From the NCBI GenBank assembly GCA_035935465.1, contig DASYXA010000045.1, positions 1 to 28,896 of the forward strand: 28,896 bases of DNA. Reading direction: 5' to 3'. The translations under genes were made by a program, and so were the position numbers. This document shows, in pieces, positions 1 to 9,326 of this stretch (positions within the stretch are counted from its first letter, which is position 1; each line of letters starts with the position of its first letter). The DNA is from UBA4735 sp035935465 (GTDB lineage: Bacteria; Chloroflexota; Limnocylindria; P2-11E). Below the pieces are notes generated by a model. It was not told the DNA's origin. It saw only the letters and a list, made by a program, of their open reading frames with translations, and did not search any database.

Positions 1-2
1 GA

Positions 3-290
3 GACAAGGACGCCCGCGCCGTGCTGAAGCCCCTCGTCCGGATCGCCTCGGCGATCGTCGTGACGCGCTCGGCGAGCCCACGCGCGGCGGACCCGGCGGA
101 GGTCGCGCGCGTCGCGGCCCGCCTGGCGCGGGGGGCGGCGATCACGACGGCGCCCGCCGTGGGTGCGGCCATGGCAGCGGCGCGGTCGGCCGCCGGACCG
201 GACGGGCTCGTGTGCGTGGCGGGCTCGCTCGCGCTCGCGGCCGACGCGCGGACGGCGCTCGGGCTCAGGCCATCGGAGCGTTGGTGGTGA
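3..290 (+). CDS. folC: Folylpolyglutamate/dihydrofolate synthase, C-terminal end (partial)
   Basis: This is the last part of a Mur-ligase-family enzyme that adds glutamate to folates in the cytoplasm; the gene begins before the window. The frame is open from the first bases and reads DKDARAVLKPL, then an alternating hydrophobic strand ending in VVTRSASPRAADP, and finally VCVAGSLALAADAR close to the stop. The DKD-x(4)-L...T-x(n)-R-A block and the 'V-GSL-L-A-R' block are the usual closing motifs of the FolC C-terminal Rossmann domain. The GTG at 21 is an internal codon, not a start. The stop TGA overlaps the GTG of the next gene (GTGA, 287-290), so the two are translationally coupled. The call rests on these C-terminal motifs only, because the ATP-binding part lies outside the window. 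Confidence 0.8.
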   Translation, partial: DKDARAVLKPLVRIASAIVVTRSASPRAADPAEVARVAARLARGAAITTAPAVGAAMAAARSAAGPDGLVCVAGSLALAADARTALGLRPSERWW

Positions 291-943
291 TCCGCGCGCT
301 CGTGTTTGACTTCGACGGGCTCATCCTGGAAACGGAGACGCCCGCATACCAGGCGTGGGTCGAGGTCTACCGCGAGTTCGGCCACGAGCTGCCGAAGGAG
401 CTGTGGCTCGAGTACATCGGCCGCGAGGGCGGATGGTTCGACGCGCTCGCCTATCTCGAAGGGCTGATCGGGCCGCGCGCGGACCGCGACGCGATCGAGC
501 GGCGTCGTGATGCGCGCAAGACCGAGCTCGTGATGGCGGTCGGGGAGGCCGCCGGCCTGCGGGCGCTCCTCACCGACGGGCGAGCCCGCGGGCTGCGTCT
601 CGCTGTCTGCTCGAGCTCCACGCCGAAGTGGGTCCTCGGCCACCTTGATCGGCTGGAGCTCCGGTCGTTCTTCGACCACGTCCAGTGCCGCGACCGTCCG
701 GACCTGCGCGCGAAACCCGCGCCCGATCTGTATCTGGCCGCGTGCGCCGGGCTGGGCGTGCGCCCGCACGAGGCGATCGCGTTCGAGGACTCGCGTAACG
801 GCATGCTCGCGGCGCAGGCGGCGGGGATGCGCTGCGTGGTCGTACCGAATGCGCTCACGAACGCGATGGACCTCGACCGTGCGGAGCACCGATTCGAGTC
901 ACTTGCGTCGGTATCGCTCCAGCCGCTCCTCGACGCGTCCTAG
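287..943 (+). CDS. HAD-superfamily hydrolase, beta-phosphoglucomutase/phosphatase type
   Basis: A 218-residue cytoplasmic HAD enzyme that transfers or removes phosphate from a small phosphorylated substrate, probably a sugar phosphate. All four HAD motifs are present: DFDGLILETE with the nucleophile Asp8 and acid/base Asp10, CSSS near residue 107 (motif II), the lysine in AKPAPDLYL near residue 143 (motif III), and the metal-binding FEDSRNG near residue 167 (motif IV). A helical cap lies between motifs I and II, as in the PGM/phosphatase subgroup. I chose GTG 287 because it overlaps the folC stop and places motif I at residues 8-17; longer starts only add folC-frame shadow sequence. It precedes sugar/peptide transporter genes, so a role in metabolism of the imported substrate is possible but is inference. 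The exact substrate cannot be read from sequence. Confidence 0.85.
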   Translation: MIRALVFDFDGLILETETPAYQAWVEVYREFGHELPKELWLEYIGREGGWFDALAYLEGLIGPRADRDAIERRRDARKTELVMAVGEAAGLRALLTDGRARGLRLAVCSSSTPKWVLGHLDRLELRSFFDHVQCRDRPDLRAKPAPDLYLAACAGLGVRPHEAIAFEDSRNGMLAAQAAGMRCVVVPNALTNAMDLDRAEHRFESLASVSLQPLLDAS

Positions 944-952
944 GATGCGGAC

Positions 953-2062
953 GTGACCGCGACGCCCGCCGACGCGAAGATGGTCGCGCAACGATTCCCG
1001 ACGACCCCCCGCGCGAGCCGCGCGCGCCACATCCTCGGCTACTGGCGCCACCCGGTTGCGCAGGCGCTCCTCAAGGCGTTCCTCACGGTGTTCGTCACGA
1101 CGACCATCACGTTCTTCCTCATCCGCTTGATGCCGGGGAATCCGATCGACATCAAGATCGACGAGCTGACCAAGGACGGCCTGATGACCTACGCGGAGGC
1201 CCGCAGCCAGGCCGCGAGCCTGTTCAGCATCGATCTCGAGCGGCCGCTGCCGGAGCAGTACTTCTCGTTCATCACGAGCGTCGCCCGCGGCGACCTCGGC
1301 TACTCGTTCGTGTCGCAGGGAACGCCGGTCACGGCGATCGTGCTCGCGGTGCTGCCGTGGACGCTCTTCGCCGTCGGCACGGGCCTGCTGCTGAGCTTCA
1401 GCGTCGGCGTCTTTCTCGGACTGTTCGCCGCGTACAACCGGAACACGCTCATCGACCACGTCCTGTCGATCGGCGGATCCGTCATCAGCGCGGTGCCCAG
1501 CTACTTCATCGCGCTCCTCATCGTGATCGTGCTCGGCGTGGAGCTGCGGATCGTCCCCTACACGCAGATGCGCGGCGCCCTCAGCGCGGGCATCACACCC
1601 GGATTCACGCTCGAGTTCATCGGCGATGTCCTCTATCACGCCATCCTGCCGGTCAGCGTGTTCTTCCTCGCCACGCTCGGGCACTGGATCCTCGGGATGA
1701 AGAGCGCGACGGTGAACGCGCTCGAGGAGGACTACGTCATCGCCGCCCGCGCGCGCGGCCTGTCCGACGGCCGGATCATGACCGCGTACGTCGGGCGCAA
1801 CGCGGTCCTGCCGCTCGTCACCCAGTTCGCGATCACCGCCGGATACGCGATCGGCGGCTCGATCCTCATCGAGCAGTACTTCGTCTACCAGGGCGTCGGG
1901 CTGCGCCTGCAGGCGGCGCTCCTCCAGCGCGACTACCCGGTGATGCAGGGCATCCTGTTGCTCGTCACGCTCGCGGTGGTCATCGCCAACCTGCTCGCGG
2001 ACCTCCTCTACAGCCGCCTCGACCCGCGCATCGGCCGGGCCGGTGGAGCCACGGGCACATGA
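953..2062 (+). CDS. ABC transporter permease, DppB/OppB type
   Basis: A 369-residue inner-membrane permease of a family-5 (peptide/nickel/oligosaccharide) ABC importer. It has the long N-terminal part typical of DppB proteins, with a first membrane helix at about residues 42-59 ending in the conserved RLMPGNP. Further hydrophobic helices follow, and the cytoplasmic EAA loop (EEDYVIAARARGLSDGRIM, about 258-276) docks on the ATPase. The start is taken at GTG 953, nine bases after the HAD stop; ATG 980 is an alternative start, shorter by nine residues. The stop overlaps the next permease as ATGA. With the following permease it would form the heterodimeric membrane channel. The family also moves oligosaccharides such as cellobiose, so the substrate is open. 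Confidence 0.92.
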   Translation: MTATPADAKMVAQRFPTTPRASRARHILGYWRHPVAQALLKAFLTVFVTTTITFFLIRLMPGNPIDIKIDELTKDGLMTYAEARSQAASLFSIDLERPLPEQYFSFITSVARGDLGYSFVSQGTPVTAIVLAVLPWTLFAVGTGLLLSFSVGVFLGLFAAYNRNTLIDHVLSIGGSVISAVPSYFIALLIVIVLGVELRIVPYTQMRGALSAGITPGFTLEFIGDVLYHAILPVSVFFLATLGHWILGMKSATVNALEEDYVIAARARGLSDGRIMTAYVGRNAVLPLVTQFAITAGYAIGGSILIEQYFVYQGVGLRLQAALLQRDYPVMQGILLLVTLAVVIANLLADLLYSRLDPRIGRAGGATGT

Positions 2063-2961
2063 CCGCGACCGCGCTTCCGCGCTCGCGCGACTCGGCGCTG
2101 CCGCGACCGGTGCAGGCAGCGATCGAGTTCCTGCGACTCCTCTCGCGGCGTCCGAGCGGCCTGATCGGCTTCATCGGGATCATCTTCTTCCTCGTCCTCG
2201 CGTTCATCGCGCCGATCTTCGTGCCGAACCAGGAGCTCGCGGACGTCAACTCGATCTACCAGACGCCTTCGCTCCAACACTTCCTCGGCACGGACAACTC
2301 CGGCCGGGACGTGCTCAACCAGATCGTCCAGGGCGGCCGGGAGATCATCGGTGTGGCGCTCGTCACCGCGTTCCTCACGACGCTGATCGCGACGACGCTC
2401 GGCGCGGTCTCGGCGATCGTCGGCGGCAAGGTCGACGCCGTCCTGGTCGCGGTCGCCGACATCGTCCTCACGATCCCGTACCTGATCGTGCTCATCGTCA
2501 TCTCAGCGCTCGCACGTCCCACGAACTTCCTCGCACTGGCGCTCGTGCTCTCGCTCCTCGGCTGGGCCGGCCTCATGCGCCAGGTGCGCGCGCAGGTCCT
2601 GACGTTGAAGGAGCGCGACTACGTCGAGGCCGCGCGCTCGCTCGACCTCGGATTGTTCCACGTCGTCTTCCGCGAGATCCTGCCGAACATGCGGAGCTAC
2701 ATCGTCATCCACTTCGTGCTGGCGATGACCGGCGCGATCTACGCGCAGGTCGCGCTCATCGTCCTCGGGCTCGTGCCGTTCTCGGGCAAGAACTGGGCAC
2801 TCATGCTCTACTTCGCCAACACGCAGGGAGCGTTCTACTTCCGCGACGCGTTCTGGTACGTGTTCAGCCCGATCTTCGCGATCATCCTCCTGCAGCTCTC
2901 GCTCGTCCTGTTCGTGAACGCCCTCGAGGACATCTTCAACCCGCGCCTGCGTTCCTCGTGA
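2059..2961 (+). CDS. ABC transporter permease, DppC/OppC type
   Basis: A 300-residue partner permease. It has a basic N-terminal tail, a first helix at about residues 36-56 (IGFIGIIFFLVLAFIAPIF), then the DppC-type periplasmic segment with FLGTDNSGRDVLNQI, a motif conserved in this subfamily. The EAA loop is KERDYVEAARSLDLGLFHV at about 185-203. The ATG at 2059 overlaps the stop of the DppB gene (ATGA), which fixes the start well. Length and motif order are normal for DppC. The stop again overlaps the next gene, as GTGA. Confidence 0.93.
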   Translation: MTATALPRSRDSALPRPVQAAIEFLRLLSRRPSGLIGFIGIIFFLVLAFIAPIFVPNQELADVNSIYQTPSLQHFLGTDNSGRDVLNQIVQGGREIIGVALVTAFLTTLIATTLGAVSAIVGGKVDAVLVAVADIVLTIPYLIVLIVISALARPTNFLALALVLSLLGWAGLMRQVRAQVLTLKERDYVEAARSLDLGLFHVVFREILPNMRSYIVIHFVLAMTGAIYAQVALIVLGLVPFSGKNWALMLYFANTQGAFYFRDAFWYVFSPIFAIILLQLSLVLFVNALEDIFNPRLRSS

Positions 2962-3985
2962 CGCCGATCCTCTCCGTCCGCGACCTCTCGATCGACTACC
3001 GCACCCGGCGCGGTCCGGTCCACGCCGTCCGCGACGTGTCGTTCGACATCGCGAAGGGCGAGACCGTGGCGGTCATCGGCGAGAGCGGCTCGGGGAAGAC
3101 GACGCTCGCGATCAGCCTCATCCGCCTCTCACCACGCTCGGCGAAGATCGTGAAGGGCCAGATCCTGTATACGGGCGCGAGCGGGACGACGGATATCCGC
3201 ACCCTTCCCGAAGACGAGCTCCGTGCGTTCCGGTGGAGCGAGTGCGCCATGGTGTTCCAGGCGGCGCTCAACTCGTTCAACCCGGTCATCAACATCTGGG
3301 AACAGTTCGTTGACACAGCGCGCGCGCACGGGATGAAGGACCCGAAGATCGTCCATGCGCGGGCCGAGGAGCTGCTCGATCTCGTGCGGCTCGACCCGAA
3401 GCGCGTGCTCCGCGCCTACCCGCACGAGCTCTCCGGCGGGACGAAGCAGCGCGTGCTCATCGCGCTGAGCCTGCTCCTGAAGCCGCAGCTGATCATCCTC
3501 GACGAGCCGACGACCGCGCTCGACATCCTCACCCAACGCTCGATCATCGATCTGCTCGCGCAGCTCAAGACGGCCCTGGGCTTCTCGATGATCTTCATCT
3601 CGCACGACCTCTCGATCGCCGCGGAGCTCGCCGACCGCATGATCACGATGTACGCGGGCATCGTGGTCGAGCGCGCGGCGGTGACCGACCTGTTCTACCG
3701 GCCACGGCACCCGTACTCGGTCGGCCTCCTGCGCGCGGTCCCCCGTGTCTCCGGCGTCATCGGTGCGGTGGCGTCGATCCCCGGCTCGCCGCCCGACCTC
3801 ATCCGGCTCCCGCCCGGCTGCACGTACGTGCCGCGCTGCCCGCTCGCGGTCGCGGCATGCTCGGAGCGCGAGCCCGACCTCGTACCGGTGGATACGCCGG
3901 ACCACGACGCGCGCTGCATCCGGTGGCGGACCGTGGCCGAGCAGGTGGGGACCGCCGAGGTCGCGGTCGTCGAAAAGATCGTCGT

Positions 3986-3989
<4 letters not shown>
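2958..3989 (+). CDS. ABC transporter ATP-binding protein, DppD/OppD type
   Basis: A 343-residue cytoplasmic ATPase powering the importer. It shows Walker A GESGSGKTT at residues 41-49, the Q-loop in MVFQAALNSFNP, the signature LSGGTKQR near 157-164, Walker B LIILDEPTTALD near 178-189 and the H-loop in ISHDLS. The C-terminal extension has the cysteine-bearing CTYVPRCPLAVAACSE segment found in oligopeptide-type ATPases, where it can ligate an iron-sulfur cluster. The signature has Thr where Met or Gln is usual, which should be tolerated. GTG 2958 overlaps the preceding stop. The gene couples to the next ATPase by ATGA at 3986-3989. Confidence 0.93.
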
Positions 3990-5023
<1,034 letters not shown>

Positions 5024-5257
5024 GTGGACCCGCAGATCCTCCGGGCCGGATTCCGGATCGCCACGTTCGTTACGGCCACCGCCGCGCTGCTCGTGGTGAT
5101 CGAGCCGCGCGACTCCGCGGAATTCGTCGTGAGCGCGATGGCCCTGGTCATTGGTCTGACCTTCGTGTCGGTGGTCGCTGTGCTCGTCTGGTATTCGACA
5201 CCGAAGTTGCCGCGAGCGCACAATGCCTCGGTCCAGCGAAGGAGGAAGGAACAATGA
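5024..5257 (+). CDS. Small two-helix membrane protein in the ABC operon
   Basis: A 77-residue protein that I cannot assign to a family. It has two hydrophobic segments, at about residues 11-26 (FRIATFVTATAALLVVI) and 36-57 (SAMALVIGLTFVSVVAVLVW), and a basic C-terminal tail ending RRRKEQ, predicted to be cytoplasmic. The GTG start follows the DppF stop with no gap, and the TGA overlaps the ATG of the binding-protein gene (ATGA, 5254-5257). A strong Shine-Dalgarno for the binding protein lies inside its last codons. The tight packing argues that it is real and co-translated. It might stabilise the permease or merely link translation; both are guesses. Confidence 0.7.
   Translation: MDPQILRAGFRIATFVTATAALLVVIEPRDSAEFVVSAMALVIGLTFVSVVAVLVWYSTPKLPRAHNASVQRRRKEQ
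5241..5249 (+). promoter_or_regulatory. Strong ribosome binding site of the substrate-binding protein gene
   Basis: GGAGGAAGG lies four bases before ATG 5254, inside the last codons of the 77-residue membrane protein gene. It is the best anti-Shine-Dalgarno match seen in the window and would let the binding protein be made in excess over the channel subunits. Confidence 0.75.
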
Positions 5258-7008
5258 GCGACCAGCGATATCGCGTTGACCGGCGCCGGTTCCTGCGTGA
5301 TTCCGCGCTCGTCAGCATCGGCCTCGTCGCCGCTGCCTGCGCGCCCGGCACCACGACGACCGGCGGCACGGCCAAGAAGGGCGGCGAGTTCCATGCCGCA
5401 TGGCCGTGGGATCTCCCACCGAAGGGCCACTACAACACGCTCTCGAGCGGCAACATCATGCAGGGCAGCTACATCCAGGACTTCTTCATCCCCTCGCTCG
5501 CCGTGTACCGGTGGGCGGAGGGCAAATGGGACAACTGGCTCATGGAGTCCGCGGCCCAGAACGGCGAGAACTACGAGGTCAAGCTAAAGCAGGGCCTCAA
5601 GTGGGACGACGGCAAGGAGTTCACCTCCGACGACGTCGCGGCGACCTACTGGGTCGGCCGCGCGCAGAGCTTCGGCATCTGGACGTACGCCGACAAGATG
5701 GAGACCCCGGACAAGTACACCGTGCGGTTCCACATCAACCGCCCGTCGTCCCTCGTGCCGCGTCTCGTCCTCCGCAACGGCATCCGTCCGGCCTCACAGT
5801 TCGGCACGTTCGCGAAGCAGCTCCAGGACCTCTACACCGCCGGCAAGGCGACCGCGTCGGACGAGGTGAAGGCCGTCGCGAAGCAGGTCGCGGATTACCG
5901 TCCCGACGTTCCGCCGTCCATCGGCCCCTACAAGATCGACAAGGCGAGCGTCACCGCCGCGCAGCTCACCATGGTCAAGAACCCGGGCGGACTGTTCGCC
6001 GACAAGGTGAACTTCGACAAGATCGTCGTGTACCAGGGCGAGACCGACGCGGTGACCCCGCTCGTCCTCGCCGGCGACGTCGACTACGCGACCCACGGCT
6101 TCCCCCTCGCCACGGACAAGGCCTTTGGCGATCAGGGCCTCCGCGTGATCCGCGGGCCCCTGTACACCGGCCCGGCCCTCGTCTTCCACTGGACCGCAGC
6201 GCCGGAGTTCCAGGACAAGCGGCTCCGGCAGGCCGTCGCGATGGCGATCAACAAGGCCGAGTCGGCGAAGATCACGTACGGCGACTCGGCCAAGGCGCAG
6301 AAGTTCATGACCGGCGTCAGCGACAACATCGTGCCGCTCTGGATCAGCTCGGCGGACCAGGCCAAGCTCAAGTCGTACGAGTACGACGTCGCCGCGGCGG
6401 CGAAGCTCATGACCGACGCGGGCTTCGCGAAGGGCAGCGATGGCATCTGGGCCAAGGGCGGCAAGCCGCTCGCGTACGAGCTGTACTTCCCGAGCGACTT
6501 CGCCGACTGGACGAGCGCGGCGAACCACGCGAGCGACGCGCTCAACAAGTTCGGCATCAAGATCACGCCACGCGGCGCGATCCGCTCCACGCAGCTCGCC
6601 GACGTGAACAACGGCAAGTTCCAGATCACGCTGATGGGCTGGGGCATCGGCAACCCGCACCCCCAGGCGTCCTACATCCAGGATCTGCAGACGTTCAACA
6701 CCCTGCAGGCCAATGGCGGGATGCAGTATCCGCTCAAGCAGGGCGACACCGATTTCGCCGCGCTCATCAACGCGATGGGCGACGGGTTCGACACCAACAA
6801 GCAGAAGGACCCGGTCACGAAGGCTGCGCTCGCGTTCAACGACCTGCTGCCGATCGTCCCGCTGTGGGAGCGGTACGGCAACAACCCGGTCAACGAGAAG
6901 AAGCGCGTCGCACCGTGGCCGCCGGACAGCGACACCGTCTACAAGAACGGCGGCGGCGACAGCTTCGTGTCGATCATGATCTACAACGGAACGCTGCATA
7001 GCATCTAG
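5254..7008 (+). CDS. ABC transporter substrate-binding lipoprotein, family 5 (SBP_bac_5)
   Basis: A 584-residue extracytoplasmic binding protein that delivers solute to the DppBCDF-type importer. The N-terminus has a twin-arginine-like motif, DRRRFLRDSALVSIG, and a lipobox LVAAAC with the lipidated Cys near residue 29, so it is probably a Tat-exported lipoprotein. The mature part has family-5 hallmarks: a GLKWDDGKEFTSDDVAATY block (about 112-130), PPSIGPYKIDK, and the RLRQAVAMAINK block (about 325-336). It lies last in the operon, whereas binding proteins often come first. Similar proteins bind peptides, cellobiose or other oligosaccharides; I cannot decide between these. A hairpin terminator follows 17 bases after the stop. 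Confidence 0.92.
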   Translation: MSDQRYRVDRRRFLRDSALVSIGLVAAACAPGTTTTGGTAKKGGEFHAAWPWDLPPKGHYNTLSSGNIMQGSYIQDFFIPSLAVYRWAEGKWDNWLMESAAQNGENYEVKLKQGLKWDDGKEFTSDDVAATYWVGRAQSFGIWTYADKMETPDKYTVRFHINRPSSLVPRLVLRNGIRPASQFGTFAKQLQDLYTAGKATASDEVKAVAKQVADYRPDVPPSIGPYKIDKASVTAAQLTMVKNPGGLFADKVNFDKIVVYQGETDAVTPLVLAGDVDYATHGFPLATDKAFGDQGLRVIRGPLYTGPALVFHWTAAPEFQDKRLRQAVAMAINKAESAKITYGDSAKAQKFMTGVSDNIVPLWISSADQAKLKSYEYDVAAAAKLMTDAGFAKGSDGIWAKGGKPLAYELYFPSDFADWTSAANHASDALNKFGIKITPRGAIRSTQLADVNNGKFQITLMGWGIGNPHPQASYIQDLQTFNTLQANGGMQYPLKQGDTDFAALINAMGDGFDTNKQKDPVTKAALAFNDLLPIVPLWERYGNNPVNEKKRVAPWPPDSDTVYKNGGGDSFVSIMIYNGTLHSI

Positions 7009-7025
7009 CGACGGACGCGACCTCG

Positions 7026-7057
7026 GGAAAGGGCGCTCCGAACGGAGCGCCCTTTCC
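7026..7057 (+). terminator. Hairpin terminator of the folC-HAD-ABC operon
   Basis: A perfect 14-bp stem (7026-7039 with 7044-7057) closes a GAAC loop. The stem is GC-rich at its tip and has an AAA/TTT stretch near its foot. No U-tract follows, so this is either a U-less intrinsic terminator or an mRNA 3' stabiliser. Confidence 0.8.
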
Positions 7058-7067
7058 GGTTCCCATC

Positions 7068-7073
7068 TACGGT
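7068..7073 (+). promoter_or_regulatory. -10-like hexamer for a leaderless start
   Basis: TACGGT lies 7 bases before ATG 7081, which puts the likely transcription start at or next to the start codon. No ribosome binding site is visible. Confidence 0.4.
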
Positions 7074-7080
7074 GGATGCG

Positions 7081-7686
7081 ATGAGCGTCGCTGACGCGCC
7101 GGAGCTTGCGGTCGTCCTCGGGGGCGGGCTCGCTCCGGACGGCGGCCCACTGCCGTCCACCGCGGCGCGCGCCCATCGCGCGGCGCAGCTGGCGCGCGAG
7201 CGTCCCGCGCTCGTGGTCATCTGCTCGGGCGACCGCCAGCTCGACGCCGCGGACGGCACGCCCAGCGAGGCTGCCCTGATGCGCGACCTCATCGCCGGGC
7301 GGGGCATCGCGCCGGATCGCATCGCGGTCGAGGACGAGTCGCGGGACACGATCGGGAACGCGGTGCTGACCGCGGTGCGCTACCTGAGGGGCCTCGAGCC
7401 GCGGCCGCTCGCCGTCATCAGCTCGCCGTTCCACATCGAGCGGGCGACCGAGACGTTCCGCCATGTCCTCGGCTACGCCTGGCAGATCGAGGCGATCGCG
7501 TCCGACGAGACGGACGACGACGTCGAGCGCGCCGCGCGCGAGACGCGGTACCTCCAGGAGACGACCGCGTTCTTCGCCGGCGTCAGGCCGGGGGACGTCC
7601 GCGAGGCGGCGCAGCGGCTCCGCGCGCGCTGGCCGTACTACGCCGGCGTGGCGCGCCTGGACGGGGACGCAAGCCCTCACCGATAG
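7081..7686 (+). CDS. DUF218 (YdcF/SanA/ElyC-like) domain protein
   Basis: A 201-residue protein of the DUF218 family, whose members act on the cell envelope or bind nucleotides/SAM; the function here is unknown. Visible family motifs are the opening strand LAVVLGGGL, the LVVICSGD strand near residue 45, EDESRDTIGNA (about 84-94; the family ExxSxxTxxN motif) and the strand AVISSPFHIERA, where DUF218 proteins keep a conserved T/S-s-xxH-xxRA. No transmembrane anchor is present, so this is a soluble cytoplasmic form. I chose ATG 7081 because GTG 7072 would put the start inside the -10-like TACGGT. Confidence 0.8.
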   Translation: MSVADAPELAVVLGGGLAPDGGPLPSTAARAHRAAQLARERPALVVICSGDRQLDAADGTPSEAALMRDLIAGRGIAPDRIAVEDESRDTIGNAVLTAVRYLRGLEPRPLAVISSPFHIERATETFRHVLGYAWQIEAIASDETDDDVERAARETRYLQETTAFFAGVRPGDVREAAQRLRARWPYYAGVARLDGDASPHR

Positions 7687-7714
7687 CGCAGGCGATCACG
7701 CTCGGAGGGTCGCC

Positions 7715-8038
7715 ATGTCCGATGCCATCGTCCTGGCCATCCACGCGGAGCACGCCGACGCCATCCTCGACGGCACCGCGCGCTTCGAGCACCGCACGAT
7801 GCCACCGAAAGGCCTGCCCGCGAAGGCGTACCTCGCCGTCGTCGAGGCGCGCGCGATCGTCGGCGAGTGCGCTCTGGGCGCGCCGACCCGGCGATCGAAG
7901 GACGGCTGGGCCATGCCGGTCACCAAGCCGCGCCGCTACCGGTCGCCCCGTCCGCTGAGCGACTTCGGCCTCGCGCAGATCCCCCGTTCGTTCCGCTACG
8001 TCGAGTCGCCTGGCTCGGCCTCGAATGGCGCCGGGTGA
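7715..8038 (+). CDS. ASCH (PUA-like) domain protein, possibly altered C-terminus
   Basis: A 107-residue protein opening with IVLAIHAEHADAILDGTARFEHR, the classic ASCH pattern (hydrophobic strand, H/K-x-x-Y/H-A-x-x-I-L-x-G-x-K/R-x-x-E-x-R). YLAVVEARAIVGECALG follows as the next strands of the PUA-like barrel. ASCH proteins bind RNA or nucleic-acid derivatives; the target here is unknown. A GGAGGG ribosome site lies at 7704-7709. The last ten residues (SPGSASNGAG) look non-native. A diverged copy of the gene's 3' end occurs at 9703-9778, beyond the hipBA genes. Alternatively, a one-base frame change near 8005 would give a tail AWLGLEWRRVMLICRAHRV ending at 8067. Confidence 0.7.
   Translation: MSDAIVLAIHAEHADAILDGTARFEHRTMPPKGLPAKAYLAVVEARAIVGECALGAPTRRSKDGWAMPVTKPRRYRSPRPLSDFGLAQIPRSFRYVESPGSASNGAG
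7951..7986 (+). repeat. Direct repeat, copy A (ASCH gene 3' region)
   Basis: These 36 bases match 9703-9738 at 32 of 36 positions in the same orientation and reading frame. They lie inside the ASCH gene just before its predicted end and, with copy B, flank the hipBA module. Confidence 0.8.
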
Positions 8039-8063
8039 TGCTGATCTGTCGCGCCCACCGGGT

Positions 8064-9326
8064 CTAGACGGAGAACGCGTTCGCGACTCGCTCCTGCTCA
8101 TGGCGCGCGATCCCCACTCGGGTCGCTTCTTGCCGCCAGCGGGATACGGCGCCATTCACCTCGTGGATGATCTGAGCGGCCTGTGGCGCCTTCAGCCGAT
8201 ACTGACGGGCGGTCGCCGCGATCACTTCGAGATCGGGCGCGCGCGTCCCCCTGTCATCGAATGCCAGCTCGTGGGCGGTCATCTCCGGCATTGGGTTGAG
8301 GTCGAAGGCAGGAGCCAGCCTCCAGCCCTTCCCGTCGTGCAGGAAGCCGTGATTCCGCAGATGGTCATCGCGATGTCCGGTCACTGCATTGAACACCGCC
8401 CGACGGAAGAGCTGGGCGAGGTCCTCCTCGATCGACGCCGAACGCGGCGTCCCGTGAACCTCGATCACAGCTGCGATGTCCACGTACGAGGCGCCGTCCG
8501 AATGATCTCCGACATCCAGCAGCGTCATGGCGGATGCATACATGCGACGATTCGATCCTTCGCGATCGAAGCGGCGGGCGGTCACGGTGTGATGAGCAGA
8601 ACCAAGGGCCATCAGCCCGTGATCCGGCATGATCACGCCGGCTTCCTTCGCGAGGGCGCCGAGGACGTACTCCCACGACCCCTTGTCCCGCGTGTCGCTC
8701 GGCGCCGGGAACTTGGCCATCCAAAGCGAGCCGTCCGCATTCTCGAAACTCGCTTTCGGCCGCGCCCCACCCAGGGACGCTCCCGGGGCAAGGAGCTTCT
8801 CCAGCCAGGCGGCGCGCTCGTTCTCACTGGCCTTGGCTCCCCGCTCGAGGCGATCGGCCGCGGCCTCGAGCTCGCGGAGCTCGGCCTTGGGCGGCACGCC
8901 GACATGGGAGTCATCCAGGAATCTGCCATCGCCGGGGTGTTGAAGCCGGATCGCGCCCAGGCGCGTCGCGTCGTTGACCCGAACCAGGAAGTCGAACGGA
9001 TCGAGCACGTGAGGCTTGCGTCCCTCACGTCGGGCGACTTCGGTCTCGCGCTGCTCCAAGAGCTTTCGGCCCCAGCGGTCAGGTGCTGCGTCCGTGAAGA
9101 CCGGTGGGAGTTGCGCCGCAGCCCTGCGACGCTGCTCGCCTTCTCGCAGCTCCAGGGTAGGGTCCAGCGAGAAGGACCCTGGCATCGCGAGCCAATCGCG
9201 GTCGTACTCGAACGCAATGTCGGAGCGATCACCAACGCCCGCCCGACGAAGCCAGCCCGCGCGCCGAGGTGATCCTGGCCAGGTGTCGATCACGACGACC
9301 GCTTCGTCGCGCGTGGTCGCGCTCAC
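8064..9326 (-). CDS. hipA: HipA-family serine/threonine kinase toxin
   Basis: A 420-residue kinase-fold toxin. HipA proteins phosphorylate translation components (GltX in E. coli) and slow growth until neutralised by HipB. The N-terminal HipA_N region is followed by the ATP-loop motif GASLGGARPKASF (about 182-194); Ser184 lies where E. coli HipA autophosphorylates Ser150, and Lys191 is the ATP lysine. The catalytic loop is GHRDDHLRNHGFL (317-329), giving Asp320 and Asn325 as likely counterparts of Asp309 and Asn314. The DFG-like Asp is Asp342 in LAPAFDLNP. His replaces the common Asn in the 'GNxDDH' motif. Length is normal and no truncation is seen. The ATG overlaps the hipB stop (ATGA), so antitoxin is made first. 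It faces the ASCH gene with 25 bases between the stops. Confidence 0.92.
   Translation of the reverse strand: MSATTRDEAVVVIDTWPGSPRRAGWLRRAGVGDRSDIAFEYDRDWLAMPGSFSLDPTLELREGEQRRRAAAQLPPVFTDAAPDRWGRKLLEQRETEVARREGRKPHVLDPFDFLVRVNDATRLGAIRLQHPGDGRFLDDSHVGVPPKAELRELEAAADRLERGAKASENERAAWLEKLLAPGASLGGARPKASFENADGSLWMAKFPAPSDTRDKGSWEYVLGALAKEAGVIMPDHGLMALGSAHHTVTARRFDREGSNRRMYASAMTLLDVGDHSDGASYVDIAAVIEVHGTPRSASIEEDLAQLFRRAVFNAVTGHRDDHLRNHGFLHDGKGWRLAPAFDLNPMPEMTAHELAFDDRGTRAPDLEVIAATARQYRLKAPQAAQIIHEVNGAVSRWRQEATRVGIARHEQERVANAFSV

Noticed and set aside
21..290. GTG 21 as the start of a separate 89-residue protein
   Set aside because: The frame continues upstream to the window edge with FolC motif DKDARAV, so it is the tail of a longer gene.
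8025..9272. 415-codon plus-strand open frame opposite hipA
   Set aside because: hipA on the minus strand has all kinase motifs and overlaps hipB correctly; the plus frame has no recognisable domain.
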